Assembly: GCF_014803895.1 (NCBI RefSeq)
Contig: NZ_JAAVAU010000011.1
Span: 115,402 to 147,218 of the forward strand
Direction: 5' to 3'
DNA from: Lactobacillus sp.
GTDB lineage: Bacteria > Bacillota > Bacilli > Lactobacillales > Lactobacillaceae
Length of the DNA: 31,817 nt
This document shows positions 1-7,812 of the stretch, in pieces (the first letter of the stretch is position 1; the number at the start of each line of letters is the position of its first letter). The position numbers and the translations under genes were made by a program. The notes beneath the pieces are model-generated. The model saw only the letters and a program-made list of their open reading frames with translations, ran no database searches and was not told where the DNA came from.

Positions 1-453
1 CATATATTGAAAATCAATTTTCCCTGTAGTAGAAGTTATTGGAAGTTTTACAACCCATTCTGGTACATTATTAATATTTGTAGTGTAATTTTTACTCGAG
101 AATAATTTTCTTAAACAAGCTAACAAATACAACATATGTCGATAGTTATAATTATCAAACTTAGGAATTAATGCTTGAAAAGCACCATTATTACCACTTC
201 TATAGAAGCTTTCACTAATCATTCCAACACTGCCTGTACTAGAAGCATATCCTATAATTGGTTTATTAGGATTAACTTCAAATAAAAATTTTGAATCTAA
301 AAGAACTTTTTGAGGAAATTGATATTTTATATTTTGTCCAAAAACATGATATCCATCTTTAGTATATACAACTTTTTCTTTTACTTTTGAAAATCCCTTT
401 ACGGTTTTCTTTGTAAAGAGATCTGCAATTTTAAATTCCTTAAACTCTATCAT
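1..453 (-). CDS. Specificity (S) subunit of an R-M system, partial (cut by window edge)
   Basis: An open frame of 151 codons runs from an ATG at 453 off the left edge, so the C-terminal part is missing. It starts MIEFKEFKIADLFT and contains YHVFGQNIKYQFPQK and ASSTGSVGMISESFYRSG, the layout of the target-recognition domain of HsdS-like proteins (Methylase_S family). The S subunit recognises DNA and directs the partner nuclease-methylase. The ATG lies inside the last codons of the upstream RM gene (14-base overlap, stop at 440-442), so the two are probably translationally coupled. Whether a second recognition domain follows cannot be seen. Role is fairly sure from context; the target site is unknown. 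Confidence 0.8.
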   Translation of the reverse strand, partial: MIEFKEFKIADLFTKKTVKGFSKVKEKVVYTKDGYHVFGQNIKYQFPQKVLLDSKFLFEVNPNKPIIGYASSTGSVGMISESFYRSGNNGAFQALIPKFDNYNYRHMLYLLACLRKLFSSKNYTTNINNVPEWVVKLPITSTTGKIDFQYM

Positions 454-2509
454 TTTTAATTAATTGATCTACTTTCCAGCTTAAATATTCTGCTACAACG
501 TCCTTAAAATCTTCTTCTGTAGGGGTAGTATCAATGACTTGATGTTGTCCAAAAGTCCAATCGTTACCTTCTAGTGAAATAGAATCTCTAATTACCTTTC
601 CATTCTTTTCAGTATAGTAATCAGTTTGTGGCTTCTTGCCTAATATAATTGCTTCAACTTCCGCGTATCTTTCTTTTGCATGGTCAGTATTACGCAAGTT
701 AACTTCTTGACTAGACTTTTTACGATTTTGGCGAGTATAACCATCTTCTGACATATCAATAAAAGTTACTAAATTGTCTTTATCATGTGGTTCAGCTACT
801 TTAAATACATAGATAGCAGTTTGAACACTTGCTTTTCCGCTAAAAAGATCATTCGGCATACGAATAGAAGCGACCAATGTATTATTCTTCAAAATATTTT
901 TAGTATATGGTAATCCATTACCACTACCAGCATTTTCTTGAATTAAAATTGCAGCATACCCTTCTGTCATTTGAGACAAAGCTTCTTGAACAAAGACAAA
1001 GCCTTTACCTTCTGCAGAATATGGCGGATTCAACAAAAATACATTTGCAGGAAAATTTTTACCTAGCTGTTCATAATATTTATGTGAATCTTCCCTATAC
1101 ATGTGAGTTGAACCATCACCCATCAGAATCATGTTCAAAACAGCAAGAATATAAATATTTCCAAGAATTTCAACACCTAGTAACTGATTTTCTTTGATAT
1201 TGGTTACCTTAGCTTCTAATTCAACTTTATCTTGAATCTTGTTTTCAGCATCTTTAATCATAATATCCATAGCAGAAACTAAGAATCCACCTGAACCCAT
1301 TGCCAAATCCCAAACAAAAGAATCCTTATTCGTTCTAGCCAGTCTAGCCATAAAATGCGTAACATAACTTGGGGTTAAAACCACATCATTTGCTTTGTCA
1401 TTATCAATTGAAACCCAGTCACTCAATGAATTTAAAATTTTACCAGTAAAGTCTAAATGCAAATTACTTTCAAGTAAGGGAATAATATCTTGACTGATTT
1501 GAGCAAACAAACTCTTAATTAAACTTTCCCCATTTGAAGGTTGCCACATTGTTTTATTTTTGAAAACATTCCCCAACAAAGAAGTGATTAAATCTATTTT
1601 ATCTGTTGTTGCATGACGCGCAGTTAAAAACACTTTGATATGTTCTAGAACTATTGAACCATCATTCCAAGTTTCACTATTATTAGAGCTTAAATCTGAT
1701 ACCTCCAAACGCTTAACTCCATCAGTTGCAAGTCCAGCCATAATTAAGCCTGTAAATACATATAACTTATCATTGGTACTTAAAGTGTTCTTTAATGATT
1801 TATCATCATATAAACGTTGGTGAATGGATTTAATTTTAGATTCCAATTCATTCTCTGTAGTAGCCTTTATGGATTCAATTTCTTCTTCTGTTAAATTTAA
1901 ATTATCAAGTATTTGGTAAAGACTACTTACATTACTCTTTTTTAAAAGAATTAAAGATGAATCAAGTTCTTCAACGTGCTTAGGCACAAAGTTGTTTTTC
2001 TTAGATACATAATATGATTTACATTCTGGATCTATGACTTGTCCATTATCATCTAAAGTAGTCCCATTAACTCCAATCACTAATACTTCATCATAATTAG
2101 AGTATTTCAAAATAGCTTTACCATAATGTAAAGCCCCATTAGTAGCATAAGTTGTAATAGCCGAATAATTCTTATCACCCTTTTTGTGAGGATTTTTAGC
2201 ATTAGGCTTGGAATCAGAAGCAAATACTGTTTCTTGAACTATTTGTCCATTTTTATCTAGCTTTTCTAACTTATTCTTTCCACCTTTAGCTTCAATCATA
2301 ACAGGAATTCTACGTGAATGATTATCTTCTAAAAGTAATTGAATATCTGGATAATTATTACCTTTACCACCTGATTTAGATTCAGCTTCACTTAAAGCAT
2401 TAGAAATATCATTATTAATGCTCTCTGTCTTACCAAAGTGTCTAATTCCATATTCATCAAATTTTGCTTTGTAATATTCTTCTACTTTTTCTTCAATACT
2501 TCTTACCAT
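440..2509 (-). CDS. BcgI-like fused restriction endonuclease / N6-adenine DNA methyltransferase subunit
   Basis: About 689 aa. The N-terminal ~100 residues carry PD (about 54-55) followed by a hydrophobic strand and EAK (about 73-75), which fits a PD-(D/E)xK nuclease core. The middle and C-terminal parts are an HsdM-like N6-adenine methylase: DLAMGSG (about 401-407) is the S-adenosylmethionine motif and NPPY (about 494-497) the catalytic motif. Nuclease plus methylase in one chain with a separate S subunit is the architecture of BcgI-type (type IIB) enzymes, rather than classical type I with a separate HsdR. The chosen start is the ATG at 2509, six bases after AGGTG; an in-frame GTG at 2518 is possible. 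The following S gene overlaps its end. R-M genes are typical mobile cargo, and this one sits beside guaA. Confidence 0.8.
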   Translation of the reverse strand: MVRSIEEKVEEYYKAKFDEYGIRHFGKTESINNDISNALSEAESKSGGKGNNYPDIQLLLEDNHSRRIPVMIEAKGGKNKLEKLDKNGQIVQETVFASDSKPNAKNPHKKGDKNYSAITTYATNGALHYGKAILKYSNYDEVLVIGVNGTTLDDNGQVIDPECKSYYVSKKNNFVPKHVEELDSSLILLKKSNVSSLYQILDNLNLTEEEIESIKATTENELESKIKSIHQRLYDDKSLKNTLSTNDKLYVFTGLIMAGLATDGVKRLEVSDLSSNNSETWNDGSIVLEHIKVFLTARHATTDKIDLITSLLGNVFKNKTMWQPSNGESLIKSLFAQISQDIIPLLESNLHLDFTGKILNSLSDWVSIDNDKANDVVLTPSYVTHFMARLARTNKDSFVWDLAMGSGGFLVSAMDIMIKDAENKIQDKVELEAKVTNIKENQLLGVEILGNIYILAVLNMILMGDGSTHMYREDSHKYYEQLGKNFPANVFLLNPPYSAEGKGFVFVQEALSQMTEGYAAILIQENAGSGNGLPYTKNILKNNTLVASIRMPNDLFSGKASVQTAIYVFKVAEPHDKDNLVTFIDMSEDGYTRQNRKKSSQEVNLRNTDHAKERYAEVEAIILGKKPQTDYYTEKNGKVIRDSISLEGNDWTFGQHQVIDTTPTEEDFKDVVAEYLSWKVDQLIKNDRV

Positions 2510-2546
2510 AATCTGCACCTAATTTATCTTTATTTTCAACTATTCT

Positions 2547-2575
2547 ATTATCTGTTAATTCTTTCTTTACCTCAA
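2547..2575 (-). promoter_or_regulatory. Possible promoter of the R-M operon
   Basis: On the minus strand TTGAGG (2570-2575) and GATAAT (2547-2552) are 17 bases apart, upstream of the RM start. The match is only fair and other AT-rich alternatives exist nearby. Confidence 0.35.
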
Positions 2576-2595
2576 TATCCATTCTTAAACTTAAA

Positions 2596-2627
2596 TAAAA
2601 AGCCCTCAATTGTTACATTGAGAACTT
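2596..2627 (-). terminator. Rho-independent terminator, probably of guaA
   Basis: Read on the minus strand, AGTTCTCAAT and ATTGAGGGCT pair over 10 bp (two G-T pairs) around a 6-base loop, followed by TTTTTATTT. It lies about 120 bases past the guaA stop and before the R-M promoter region, so it separates the two units. Confidence 0.7.
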
Positions 2628-2633
2628 TTCAAA

Positions 2634-2655
2634 TTTGGCAGACTTTTGGCAGACA
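2634..2655. repeat. Tandem TTTGGCAGAC repeat downstream of guaA
   Basis: TTTGGCAGAC occurs twice, at 2634-2643 and 2645-2654, with an 11-base period. The repeat is non-coding and lies between the guaA stop and its terminator. Short tandem repeats of this kind can be arm-type sites of tyrosine integrases; no integrase gene is visible in the window, so that role is a guess. Confidence 0.55.
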
Positions 2656-2743
2656 ACCAAATCATTTTTTATTATTTTTGCTGGGAATTGGTTCAGTTAA
2701 ATGCTATTAAATCGGGATTCCCTCATCAAATAACATTGTCCCT

Positions 2744-4297
2744 TTATTCCCATTCAATTGTGGAAGGTGGCTTACTGGTTACATCGTAAACTACGCGATT
2801 AATGTGACCACATTCGTCGACAATTCTAGTAGAAATCTTACCCAAGACATCCCAAGGAATTTGAGCAAAATCAGCAGTCATCCCATCAATTGAAGTAACT
2901 GCACGAATACCAATCGTGTAGTCATAAGTCCGACCATCGCCCATCACACCAACTGAACGAATACCCGGTAAAACTGTGAAGTATTGCCAAATATCTTGAT
3001 CTAAACCGGCCTTTTTAATTTCATCACGTAAAATTGCGTCACTTTCACGCACAATCTCAAGCTTATCTTCAGTAACTTCGCCAATTACGCGAATTCCAAG
3101 ACCTGGACCTGGGAAGGGTTGGCGCCATACCAAGTCATGAGGAATACCAAGTTTTTCACCTAATTCACGCACCTCATCCTTGAATAACTTGCGCAATGGT
3201 TCAATCAATTCAAAGTGCATGTCTTCTGGCAAGCCCCCAACATTATGGTGAGACTTGATAGTTTGAGCAGTATTAGTACCGGATTCAATCACATCAGTAT
3301 AAAGTGTACCTTGTGCCAAAAAGTCAATATCACCGAGCTTTTGTGCTTCTTCATTGAAAACTTCAATAAATTCATTACCGATAATCTTACGTTTCTTTTC
3401 TGGATCAGTTACGCCCTTTAATTTATTTAAGAAACGTTCTTGCGCGTTAACCCGAATAATATTAACACCAAGATCCTTATTCAAAGCTTGCATCACTTGG
3501 TCACCTTCATCTTTACGAAGCATCCCATGATCAACAAAAATCGCAGTTAACTGATCACCAATTGCCTTATGAAGCAAAGTTGCCGTTACACTAGAATCCA
3601 CACCACCAGAAAGACCTAAGATAACCTTCTTATCGCCAACTTGTTTACGGATATTCTCAACTTCCATTTCGATGAAATCATCCATTGTCCAGTTAGCCTC
3701 AGCCTTGCAGACATTGAAGGCAAAGTTTTTCAAAATATCTAAGCCATATTCTGAATTTCTAACTTCAGCATGGAATTGAATACCATAAAAATTCTTATCT
3801 TCATTTTGAATAGCAGCTATCGGACAATTTTCAGACTTCGCAACTACCTTGAATCCATCTGGAGCTTGCGTCACTAAATCACCGTGACTCATCCAAACAT
3901 ATTGTTTGGTCGGTAAATCTTTAAATAATGGTGATTTCGAATCAACAATATCAATTTCAGCGCGACCATACTCTGAATTAGCAGCTTTTTCAACTTTACC
4001 ACCAAGGTCCTTAGACATTAACTGCATCCCGTAACAAATTCCCAAAATTGGAATACCTAACTTAAAGATTTCCGGATTTACTTCCAAGGCATTTTTATCA
4101 TAAACACTATTTGGACCACCAGAAAAAATAATTCCTTTGGGAGCAATTTCTTTAATTTTTTCCATGCTAATATCATGAGCCAGAAGTTCGGAATAAATTC
4201 CAAAATCACGCAAACGACGTGTAATTAATTGATTATATTGACTCCCAAAATCAAGCACGATTATCTTGTCAAAATCACTGAGATTAGTCTTAGCCAC
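2744..4297 (-). CDS. guaA: GMP synthase (glutamine-hydrolysing)
   Basis: 517 aa, normal full length. It converts XMP to GMP with ATP and glutamine, the last step of guanine nucleotide synthesis. The N-terminal class I glutamine amidotransferase has the nucleophile Cys88 in GICYGMQ and the His176/Glu178 pair in FHAEV (Ala where many homologues have Pro). The ATP pyrophosphatase P-loop is LSGGVDSS (229-236), and the C-terminal dimerisation domain ends in STIEWE. The start is GTG at 4297 behind TAGGAGGAT. The last codons, GAATGGGAATAA, are the segment that many integrative elements use as attachment site. The gene is transcribed alone, divergently from the XRE regulator, and ends in the terminator at 2596-2627. 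Confidence 0.97.
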   Translation of the reverse strand: MAKTNLSDFDKIIVLDFGSQYNQLITRRLRDFGIYSELLAHDISMEKIKEIAPKGIIFSGGPNSVYDKNALEVNPEIFKLGIPILGICYGMQLMSKDLGGKVEKAANSEYGRAEIDIVDSKSPLFKDLPTKQYVWMSHGDLVTQAPDGFKVVAKSENCPIAAIQNEDKNFYGIQFHAEVRNSEYGLDILKNFAFNVCKAEANWTMDDFIEMEVENIRKQVGDKKVILGLSGGVDSSVTATLLHKAIGDQLTAIFVDHGMLRKDEGDQVMQALNKDLGVNIIRVNAQERFLNKLKGVTDPEKKRKIIGNEFIEVFNEEAQKLGDIDFLAQGTLYTDVIESGTNTAQTIKSHHNVGGLPEDMHFELIEPLRKLFKDEVRELGEKLGIPHDLVWRQPFPGPGLGIRVIGEVTEDKLEIVRESDAILRDEIKKAGLDQDIWQYFTVLPGIRSVGVMGDGRTYDYTIGIRAVTSIDGMTADFAQIPWDVLGKISTRIVDECGHINRVVYDVTSKPPSTIEWE

Positions 4298-4395
4298 GCT
4301 ATCCTCCTAAAGCAAAAATTAAAAATCCGTTTCTTTTACTAAAAGACTTTACTAACAAAATTAAAAATGGTCAAGCCAAAAAAAGAATAATATTT

Positions 4396-4424
4396 TTGAC
4401 AGAATAATTTTTAGCAACTTAAAT
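4396..4424 (+). promoter_or_regulatory. Promoter of the XRE membrane regulator
   Basis: A perfect TTGACA (4396-4401) is followed after 17 bases by TTAAAT (4419-4424). It faces the XRE gene and lies in the divergent gap with guaA. Confidence 0.55.
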
Positions 4425-4473
4425 TGCAACTGGTAGTTGCTCTAAATGACTAGACATATTGGTTGTATGCAAC
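4413..4473. promoter_or_regulatory. Cluster of GCAAC half-sites (possible operator)
   Basis: GCAACT occurs at 4413-4418 and 4426-4431, AGTTGC at 4435-4440 (together a 6-bp inverted repeat with a 3-base loop), and GTTGTATGCAAC at 4462-4473. The cluster covers the -10 box and the likely transcription start of the XRE gene, a position suited to autoregulation. That it is bound by this regulator is inference. Confidence 0.4.
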
Positions 4474-4537
4474 GGTTTTTTTAGAGATAATTTATATACA
4501 AAATAAATTTCAAATACTATTTAAGGAGATGAAGAAA

Positions 4538-5509
4538 ATGACACTTAGTGAAAAAATTATTTGCCTACGCAAAAAAGAAGGTTGGTCACAAGAACAACTT
4601 GCAGAAAAATTAAATGTTAGTCGGCAAGCTGTTTCCAAATGGGAAAGCAGCCAATCTACTCCAGATGTCGATAAAATTGTCGCAATCGCTACTCTTTTTC
4701 ATGTTACTACTGACTTTTTACTAAAAGATGAGCCACAGATTTTTGCTGATAATACTGATATTCCTACTGTTACACCTGACGACGTCAATAAATTTCTTAA
4801 ATTAAGAAAAAAAGTTTCTAGCTCTACAGCCTGGGGTGTAAGTTTATGTATCTTAGCAGGAAGCTTTATTTTAGTTGGAACCGGTGTGGGAGAAATAGGC
4901 ATCATTGATTACAATTTAAGTCTTGGAATAGGAATGATTTTACTTTTAATCACCATAGCATGTGCCGTTGGTCTATTCATTCATGACCGTAATTTACTTG
5001 AACCATATCAATACTTAGAAAAAAGTAATTTCACTTTAATCAAAGAAAGTGAAAAGCAAGTAAAACAAGATCAACTGAATTACCGTAGTAAATATTCTAA
5101 ATATCTTACGGCAGGGATTATGCTTTGTATTTTATCAGCCATCCCAATTTTCTTTGGTGCATTCTTAACCAATATTCCTGCAGCTCTCCTAGATAAAATA
5201 ATGCTCTTCTTTGTAGCCTTAACTTTGATTATTATCAGTATTGGGGTGCATCTGATTGTAAAAGCTAATATCATCAAATCAAGTTATGACATTTTGCTTC
5301 AAGAAAACGACTATAGTCCAAAACAAAAATCAGACCGCGAAAGTCTTGGTGCTTTTGCTCCAATCTATTGGTCAATCGTTACCATGATTTATTTCGGAGT
5401 GAGCTTTTTCACCCATCACTGGGAAAATAGTTGGTTAATTTGGGTATTTGCAGGGATCCTTTTCGGAATTGCAAATCAAATTGTGAGTCACTGGAAGCGT
5501 CCAGTATAA
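4538..5509 (+). CDS. XRE-family transcriptional regulator with multiple membrane segments
   Basis: 323 aa from the ATG at 4538, which follows AAGGAG by a normal gap; upstream in-frame ATGs lack a ribosome binding site. Residues 1-60 form a Cro/CI-type helix-turn-helix (KEGWSQEQLAEKLNVSRQAVSKWE). After a linker come about six hydrophobic segments near 97-115, 127-147, 190-209, 221-243, 273-291 and 298-316. This makes it a membrane-anchored DNA-binding protein, a type common in Firmicutes whose signals are mostly unknown. It stands alone, with its own promoter, GCAAC sites and a terminator. Target genes cannot be told from the sequence; autoregulation is the simplest guess. Confidence 0.85.
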   Translation: MTLSEKIICLRKKEGWSQEQLAEKLNVSRQAVSKWESSQSTPDVDKIVAIATLFHVTTDFLLKDEPQIFADNTDIPTVTPDDVNKFLKLRKKVSSSTAWGVSLCILAGSFILVGTGVGEIGIIDYNLSLGIGMILLLITIACAVGLFIHDRNLLEPYQYLEKSNFTLIKESEKQVKQDQLNYRSKYSKYLTAGIMLCILSAIPIFFGAFLTNIPAALLDKIMLFFVALTLIIISIGVHLIVKANIIKSSYDILLQENDYSPKQKSDRESLGAFAPIYWSIVTMIYFGVSFFTHHWENSWLIWVFAGILFGIANQIVSHWKRPV

Positions 5510-5553
5510 AAAAGTTTGATGACCTATTTCTATGGGTACATCGAACTTTTTTT
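5510..5553 (+). terminator. Rho-independent terminator after the XRE regulator
   Basis: AAGTTTGATG (5512-5521) pairs with CATCGAACTT (5539-5548) with one G-T pair, followed by a T run. It begins right after the stop codon. Confidence 0.8.
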
Positions 5554-5607
5554 ATTTTCACCTTGTTTATCTTAATTTCCTCTGCTACAATAGCAACCAT
5601 AATATGA

Positions 5608-5674
5608 AACTTATATATTGTCGAAATAAGGTCGACAGTTTCTACCCAAAACCATAAATTTTGGACTATAGGTT
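5608..5674 (+). ncRNA. Purine riboswitch aptamer, guanine type
   Basis: P1 is AACTTATA (5608-5615) with TATAGGTT (5667-5674). P2 is TGTCGA with TCGACA around the loop AATAAGG. J2/3 reads GTTTCTACC, and P3 is CCAAAA with TTTTGG around CCATAAA. The J3/1 base that pairs with the ligand (position 74 in the B. subtilis xpt aptamer) is C, at 5666, which predicts guanine or hypoxanthine and not adenine. It sits upstream of xpt-pbuX as in other Firmicutes. Confidence 0.93.
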
Positions 5675-5694
5675 ATCAGTGCTGAGATAAGTTC

Positions 5695-5746
5695 AGGACT
5701 TCTTTTACCTAAGGCAAGTGGGTGAAAGAAGTTCTTTTTGTTTTTT
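5695..5746 (+). terminator. Riboswitch-controlled terminator upstream of xpt
   Basis: GGACTTCTTTTACC (from 5696) pairs with GGTGAAAGAAGTTC, ending in TTTTTGTTTTTT. It lies between the aptamer and the xpt ribosome binding site, so it is the expression platform: guanine bound gives termination. Confidence 0.85.
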
Positions 5747-5758
5747 CAGGAGGAAATA

Positions 5759-6334
5759 GTGCAGTTATTAGAAAATCGTATTCGTCAAGACGGGGAAGTA
5801 TTACCCGGAAATATTTTAAAAATTAATTCCTTTCTCAACCACCAAATTGACCCTCAGTTAATGATGGCCATTGGTAAAGAATTCGCCCATCTTTTTAAAG
5901 AAGCTGGTGTAACTAAAATTTTAACCTGTGAAGCATCAGGAATTGCGCCAGCTGTAATGGCTGGGTATGCAATGAATGTTCCAGTTGTTTTTGCACGAAA
6001 GAAAAAGCCCTCAACTTTAAACGACAGCGTTTATTGGGCAGACGTCTTTTCTTATACTACAAAAGTGAATAATAAAATCTGTGTTGAAGAAAAATTTTTA
6101 AGTAAAAATGATACTTTGTTGATTATTGACGATTTTTTAGCTCATGGTGAAGCAGTTAAAGGAATGATTAACATCGCTAACCAAGCTAATTGCAAAATAG
6201 CAGGTATTGGTGTAGTTGTTGCTAAAGCTTTTCAAGGCGGTAGTGACTGGGTCAAAGACCACGGCTATCATTTAGAAAGTTTAGCTAATATTGACAATTT
6301 TGATGATGGAATAGTTCACTTTGTAGGAGAATAA
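5759..6334 (+). CDS. xpt: Xanthine phosphoribosyltransferase
   Basis: 191 aa. It salvages xanthine to XMP using PRPP. The start is GTG at 5759, just after AGGAGGAAATA, giving the family N-terminus MQLLENRI; a longer frame from 5738 would run through the terminator T-run and lacks a ribosome binding site. The type I PRT fold shows the PRPP-binding loop LLIIDDFLAHGEA (near 127-139) and the base-contacting region FARKKKPSTL. It is followed after one base by pbuX, and the pair is controlled by the guanine riboswitch. XMP made here feeds GuaA encoded upstream. Confidence 0.95.
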   Translation: MQLLENRIRQDGEVLPGNILKINSFLNHQIDPQLMMAIGKEFAHLFKEAGVTKILTCEASGIAPAVMAGYAMNVPVVFARKKKPSTLNDSVYWADVFSYTTKVNNKICVEEKFLSKNDTLLIIDDFLAHGEAVKGMINIANQANCKIAGIGVVVAKAFQGGSDWVKDHGYHLESLANIDNFDDGIVHFVGE

Positions 6335-6335
6335 A

Positions 6336-7676
6336 ATGCAAAAAGAAGTCAACCACAAAAAAGCTGCTCTTTTAGGACTGCAACACCTACTTGCCATGTA
6401 CTCCGGTGCCATTGCAGTACCACTTTTAATCGGGACAGCTTTGAAATTCAACAGCACTCAGATGACTTACCTTGTTTCCATTGATATTTTTATGTGTGGT
6501 GTGGCAACGATCTTACAACTATTTAGAAACCGTTACTTTGGTATCGGGCTTCCAGTAGTATTGGGATGTGCCATTCAAGCTGTTGCTCCCTTGCAAATGA
6601 TTGGTAAAAAATTCACCATCGGAACAATGTATGGGGCCATCATTGTCGCAGGAATATTTGTCTTTTTGATTTCAGGTTATTTCTCTAAAATCAAAAAATT
6701 ATTTCCACCTGTTGTAACAGGAACTTTAATCACCGTAATTGGCTTAAGTTTAATTCCAGTTGCTATTCAAAATATGGGTGGTGGTGATAGTAGTGCTAAG
6801 AGCTTCGGGAATCCAAAGAACTTAATCGTTGCTTTTATAACTGTTGCCATTATTTTAGCCTTTCAAGCTTGGGGCAAAGGCTTTTGGAAATCAATTTCTG
6901 TTTTGATCGGTTTGATTTTTGGGACAATTATTGCTTCATTCATGGGGATGGTATCTCTTAGTCCAGTAAGTGAAGCTGCTTGGTTCCATTTACCTCAACC
7001 ATTTTACTTTGGTGCTCCTCACTTCGAATGGTCATCAAGTTTAACCATGATTATTATTGGTTTAGTTTCGATGGTTGAATCAACCGGTGTATTTTTTGCC
7101 CTTGGCGATTTATTAAAGAAAGATATCAACGAAGAAGATCTCAAAAAAGGATATCGAGCTGAAGCCTTAGCACAAATTTTAGGTGGTGTATTCAATACCT
7201 TTCCGTATACTACTTTTTCTCAAAATGTTGGTTTACTCCAACTATCTGGTATTAAAACTAAACGCCCTATTTACTGGGCAGCTGGAATATTAATGTTTAT
7301 GGGACTTCTTCCAAAAATTGGTGCCTTGGTAACTATTATTCCTGATGCAGTTTTAGGCGGTGCAATGCTTGTAATGTTCACGATGATCGCCGTTCAAGGA
7401 ATGAAAATGCTTAAAGTAGTAGACTTTGACGATAATCGTAATCTCCTTATTGTAGCTATCTCAATCGGCTTAGGGTTGGGTGTCACAGTTTACCCACAAC
7501 TTTTTGCTGCCTTACCAGCAACTATACAATTATTTTTAAGCAACGGAATCGTTGTTGCCACTATCTCTGCAACACTTTTGAACCTGCTTTTCAAAGGCAA
7601 AAGTGCGCTGCATGATAAAGGAAAGATTAAACGCGAAGAAAAACACGATAAAAAAGTGTTCAACACTAGCATTTAG
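6336..7676 (+). CDS. pbuX: Xanthine permease (NCS2 family)
   Basis: 446 aa, highly hydrophobic, with 12-14 membrane segments. It is a xanthine/uracil-type nucleobase-cation symporter of the plasma membrane. Family marks are GLQHLLAMYSGAIAVPLLIG near the N-terminus (QH motif) and the signature around TTFSQNVGLLQLSGI. The ATG follows TAGGAGAATAAA that overlaps the end of xpt, so the genes form a tight operon that imports and salvages xanthine under riboswitch control. The C-terminus is a short charged tail. Confidence 0.93.
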   Translation: MQKEVNHKKAALLGLQHLLAMYSGAIAVPLLIGTALKFNSTQMTYLVSIDIFMCGVATILQLFRNRYFGIGLPVVLGCAIQAVAPLQMIGKKFTIGTMYGAIIVAGIFVFLISGYFSKIKKLFPPVVTGTLITVIGLSLIPVAIQNMGGGDSSAKSFGNPKNLIVAFITVAIILAFQAWGKGFWKSISVLIGLIFGTIIASFMGMVSLSPVSEAAWFHLPQPFYFGAPHFEWSSSLTMIIIGLVSMVESTGVFFALGDLLKKDINEEDLKKGYRAEALAQILGGVFNTFPYTTFSQNVGLLQLSGIKTKRPIYWAAGILMFMGLLPKIGALVTIIPDAVLGGAMLVMFTMIAVQGMKMLKVVDFDDNRNLLIVAISIGLGLGVTVYPQLFAALPATIQLFLSNGIVVATISATLLNLLFKGKSALHDKGKIKREEKHDKKVFNTSI

Positions 7677-7718
7677 TTATTTCCATTCCCCATTTTCTTA
7701 TAATTATTCAACATCTTA

Positions 7719-7749
7719 AAAAGTTCGGTTTAACAACCGGACTTTTTTC
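7719..7749 (+). terminator. Terminator of xpt-pbuX
   Basis: AAGTTCGGTT (7721-7730) and AACCGGACTT (7735-7744) pair almost perfectly around TAAC, followed by TTTTTT. Confidence 0.85.
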
Positions 7750-7785
7750 TTACACTAACACTAAAAAAGTATCTTTAAAGACATA

Positions 7786-7812
7786 ACAAAAAAAGAGGCC
7801 TAAGCCTCTTTT
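7786..7812 (-). terminator. Terminator of murA
   Basis: On the minus strand AAGAGGC and GCCTCTT pair around a 4-base loop and are followed by an eight-base T-rich run. It begins right after the murA stop. Confidence 0.85.

Noticed and set aside
3765..3785. FHAEV in place of FHPEV in GuaA
   Set aside because: The His and Glu of the triad are kept; Pro to Ala at this place does not suggest loss of activity.
7719..7731. A 12-of-13 PurBox match on the minus strand (AAACCGAACTTT)
   Set aside because: It is one arm of the xpt-pbuX terminator and has no gene to control in that direction.
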